Below, piece after piece: positions 6,130 through 8,267 of a stretch of DNA of 8,267 nt. Position 1 is the first letter of the stretch. The number at the start of each line of letters is the position of its first letter. The DNA is from Candidatus Wallbacteria bacterium (GTDB taxonomy: Bacteria > Muiribacteriota > JAQTZZ01). A program made the translations under genes and the position numbers. The stretch is taken from the NCBI GenBank assembly GCA_028687545.1, contig JAQTZZ010000089.1:1-8267 (forward strand), in the 5' to 3' direction. A model generated the notes under the pieces. That model ran no database searches. It saw only the letters and a list, made by a program, of their open reading frames with translations, and was not told where the DNA came from.

Positions 6130-6548
6130 GGCTTGTTTTTTTTCTCGATTCTGGTAAGAGGAGGAGAAGTGATGGTCAGAGTGATGCTTTCCACGAACTG
6201 GCTGGGCTGGTTGTAAATAAAACTGACCCTGGATGAATCAGGCTCCCAGGCGATTTTGCCGAATCCCTTCCAGTCAAGGTAAAATCCCGGATGAGACAAT
6301 GTCTTCCTCCAGACCAGAGTCCCGTGGATATCACGGATCTGAAAATCCCCTCTGCTGTATTGGCCTCCGAAAACACCTGGTCTGTTGAAATCGCTGACTT
6401 CTGCCAGATAGCATTCGTCAGGCGAATCTTTGCCCAGAGTGCTGTTCAGGCTGAAAATGCCGACATAGCAGAACCTTCCTAACAGTATGAAAAGTGTCAG
6501 GCAGACGATCAGCACCGGTGTACTGAATGATTTTTCATTGATATTCAT
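6126..6548 (-). CDS. Small membrane-anchored protein of unknown function, coupled to the sensor kinase
   Basis: Starting from ATG 6548 this is a 140-residue protein that I do not recognise. A single hydrophobic segment covers about residues 10-33. After it comes a domain of about 90 residues that looks beta-rich and ends in a basic tail (RIEKKNKP). WEPDSSRVSF resembles a beta-propeller-type strand motif, but one motif is far too little for a propeller. The TGA stop overlaps the kinase ATG by 4 bases, so the two are surely one transcription unit and the protein may act with the sensor (inference). The start is uncertain. ATG 6548 has no clear ribosome site, while the in-frame TTG at 6563 has GAGGGG 8 bases upstream and would add five residues. 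A longer frame from TTG 6593 is less likely. Cys6, Cys27 and Cys46 are present. Confidence 0.75.
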   Translation of the reverse strand: MNINEKSFSTPVLIVCLTLFILLGRFCYVGIFSLNSTLGKDSPDECYLAEVSDFNRPGVFGGQYSRGDFQIRDIHGTLVWRKTLSHPGFYLDWKGFGKIAWEPDSSRVSFIYNQPSQFVESITLTITSPPLTRIEKKNKP

Positions 6549-6571
6549 GTCTGTGCCTGGCAATACAATAT

Positions 6572-6577
6572 CCCCTC
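6572..6577 (-). promoter_or_regulatory. Possible ribosome binding site favouring a TTG start
   Basis: On the minus strand GAGGGG lies 8 bases before an in-frame TTG (6563-6561), but 23 bases before the ATG at 6548. If functional, it makes TTG the real start of the small membrane-protein gene. Confidence 0.4.
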
Positions 6578-6593
6578 TCCCGTTTTTTGGCAA

Positions 6594-6669
6594 GCCTCAA
6601 AGAAAGCTGTAGGAAATCTACGGTCTCAAATCAGTTGAAATAGTCTATGCACGATAATATCCTGTTGGA
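6594..6669. other. Short divergent intergenic region
   Basis: These 76 bases separate the leftward membrane-protein/kinase unit from the rightward acyl-CoA synthetase gene. TAATAT (6655-6660) could be a -10 element for the rightward gene, with a start only a few bases before the ATG, but the nearest -35-like TTGAAA (6635-6640) is just 14 bases away. A weak hairpin (CTGTAG/CTACGG, 6608-6624, one wobble pair) is also present. No confident leftward promoter is seen. Confidence 0.4.
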
Positions 6670-8267
6670 ATGTCACTGCTGATTTCCAGAATCATCAGAA
6701 GGCAGCGGAACGGTTCCCTGATTGAGGGCTATGAAACAAGGAGAGCTGAAAACTGCCAGCTGGTCTATGAAAAAACATCCCCTGATGAATTCTGCAGGAG
6801 CGTGGGAAACATCGCCAGCGCTCTTTACCACAGGCTCGGAATCAGAAAAGGTGACAGGGTGGTGATCCTGTCGGAAAACAGGAGGCAGTGGCTGAAGTTT
6901 TTTCTGGCTGTGCTCGATCTGGGAGCGATTGCGGTTCCCTTGGATGTGGACATTCTGCCGGAAAGACTGCAGTATATTCTGGAAAATTCGGGAGCAGTGG
7001 CGGCGCTTTGTTCAGCTCAGGGATGCTTTGACCGGTGCGAACCGCTCAGGAAAATCAAAAACCTGATTCTGCTCGATTCTGAACGCACAAAAAACGTCGT
7101 GTCCGGACCAACGACCTATAATTTCCAGCAGCTGATCGAGTTCGACCTCTGGGAATATCCCTCTGAAGTCGAGGAATCGGATCCTGCTCTGCTTATTTAT
7201 ACTGCAGGTACAAGCGGAGAGCCTAAAGGCATATTGCTGAGCCACCAGAACCTGGCAGCCAATGTGGAGGGAATCGGAAACCGCATTAACGTCGGTTCTT
7301 CGGACAATATTGCCATCATTCTTCCCCTTCATCATGCCTTTCCTCTCACTGTAGCCCTGACCGCCCTTACCTATAATGCATCTGTGACCCTGGCGAGCAG
7401 CCATAAGCGATTTTCAGAGATTATCCGCGGAACCTCTCCATCCATTATCATCGCAGTTCCACTGATGCTGGAAAAAATGCAGAGGGGTATTTTCAAAAAG
7501 ATCGCGGAAAAAGGAATACTATTCAATCTGACCTTTCTCTCTGCCTACCGCCTGATCGGATGGATACACCGGATTTTCGGCTTTAATCTTTCACACCTGA
7601 TCGGAAGCCAGATCCGGGCTTCATTCCCCGGGCTGCGCTGTTTCGTTTCCGGCGGCGCCAGGCTTTCCCCGCAGCTGCAGGTCTCGCTGCACCACCTCGA
7701 CATACCAGTGATCAACGGTTACGGCACATCCGAACTGAGCCCAGTGGTATCAGTCCAGCCGTTTCAGGAAGACCTTTTCTATTCATCCAGGTACTACCTG
7801 AACCATGCAGGAGAGTGCGGCCCCCTGCTGCACAATCTGGAAGGCATGGTCGACCAGGGCGGCTGCCTGCTCGTGAGCGGCCCGAGCGTGATGCTTGGGT
7901 ATTTCAATGATCCGGGCCTGGACAGCCGGACCATTGAAATCAGAAACGGCAGGCGCTGGTTCAATACCAGCGATGTGGTCGAATTCCGCGCTGACAGGAG
8001 TCTGATGATCCTGGGCAGATGCGACAATGTGATCAAGCTCAATTGCGGTAAAAGGGTTTCTGCAGAGTCGATCAGGGAGAAGATCCGCCTGCATCCGCTT
8101 TTTCTGGATGCCTGGCCATACGCTGCCGGCGGAGATTCCACCCAGGATTCGATCCGGGCCGCAGTGCTTCTGAATCCGGATGAACTCTCCAAGCTCGGCC
8201 TCACTGAGGCTGATCCGGTTGAAAAATTCCAGCGGGTCGGGCTGGAAGCGCTCAAGATCATCAACAG
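6670..8267 (+). CDS. AMP-forming acyl-CoA synthetase, long-chain type (3' end outside window)
   Basis: Members of this adenylate-forming family activate a carboxylic acid, usually a fatty acid, as acyl-AMP and then pass it to CoA or another thiol. The frame is open from ATG 6670 to the right edge, giving 532 codons. TAA at 6655 excludes an earlier start. Core motifs appear in order: the ATP-binding loop YTAGTSGEPKG (177-187); LPLHHAF (218-224), typical of long-chain and acyl-ACP-type synthetases; SGGARLSP; YGTSE (351-355); NTSD with the ribose-binding Asp435; and the hinge GRCDNVIKL (449-457). Two motifs are slightly unusual: the loop usually reads TSGTTG, and NTSD is usually xTGD. The key charged residues are kept, so activity is expected. 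The long-chain preference is inferred from family resemblance. The catalytic lysine of the C-terminal lid and any fused domain would lie beyond the edge. The ribosome site is weak (TTGGA next to the ATG). Confidence 0.9.
   Translation, partial: MSLLISRIIRRQRNGSLIEGYETRRAENCQLVYEKTSPDEFCRSVGNIASALYHRLGIRKGDRVVILSENRRQWLKFFLAVLDLGAIAVPLDVDILPERLQYILENSGAVAALCSAQGCFDRCEPLRKIKNLILLDSERTKNVVSGPTTYNFQQLIEFDLWEYPSEVEESDPALLIYTAGTSGEPKGILLSHQNLAANVEGIGNRINVGSSDNIAIILPLHHAFPLTVALTALTYNASVTLASSHKRFSEIIRGTSPSIIIAVPLMLEKMQRGIFKKIAEKGILFNLTFLSAYRLIGWIHRIFGFNLSHLIGSQIRASFPGLRCFVSGGARLSPQLQVSLHHLDIPVINGYGTSELSPVVSVQPFQEDLFYSSRYYLNHAGECGPLLHNLEGMVDQGGCLLVSGPSVMLGYFNDPGLDSRTIEIRNGRRWFNTSDVVEFRADRSLMILGRCDNVIKLNCGKRVSAESIREKIRLHPLFLDAWPYAAGGDSTQDSIRAAVLLNPDELSKLGLTEADPVEKFQRVGLEALKIIN

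Noticed and set aside
7783-8264. Overlapping minus-strand open frames at the right edge
   Set aside because: They lie opposite the conserved C-terminal part of the acyl-CoA synthetase, whose frame is continuous and carries all family motifs.

Overview
The window is ordinary bacterial chromosome. Gene density is high, base composition is near balanced, and it holds complete or partial genes for central metabolism, sulfur handling, signalling and fatty-acid activation. No phage, transposon, CRISPR, tRNA or rRNA signal was seen. Shine-Dalgarno sequences, a consensus sigma-70-type promoter, a Sec signal peptide and a two-component sensor mark it as bacterial. The phylum cannot be read safely from these genes. 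An uncultured or anaerobic lineage is possible from the mixed-type phosphofructokinase and the CoA-disulfide reductase, but this is a guess.

Layout. Positions 1-533 (+) hold the 3' end of a 6-phosphofructokinase gene. It converges on a small secreted protein of unknown function (571-1107, -), and a strong palindrome (547-573) lies between the two stops. A 305-base divergent intergenic region (1108-1412) holds a consensus promoter for the secreted protein, a weaker candidate promoter for the rightward genes, and two more relatives of the same palindrome. Rightward follow a CoA-disulfide reductase fused to a rhodanese domain (1413-3068) and a membrane-anchored protein with two rhodanese domains (3122-3886), probably one transcription unit. 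From the other side comes a leftward two-gene unit: a small membrane-anchored protein (6126-6548) overlaps by 4 bases the start of a 748-residue hybrid sensor kinase (3883-6129), arranged CHASE4-HAMP-HisKA-HATPase-REC. The kinase and the tandem rhodanese converge so tightly that their stop codons share the bases TTAA. Diverging from the membrane protein, an AMP-forming acyl-CoA synthetase (6670 onward, +) runs off the right edge.

How they may work together. CoA-disulfide reductase-rhodanese fusions reduce CoA disulfide, CoA persulfide or polysulfide with NAD(P)H. The neighbouring rhodanese protein, predicted to face outside the membrane, could bring sulfane sulfur toward it. The adjacent sensor kinase has a vicinal cysteine pair in the signature of its extracytoplasmic sensor domain, so a redox or sulfur signal is a testable idea, but only an inference. 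The phosphofructokinase and acyl-CoA synthetase look like unrelated housekeeping neighbours. I found no convincing new system. The most useful leads are the repeated palindrome family, the sulfur-relay pair, the cysteine-bearing sensor and its overlapping membrane partner.
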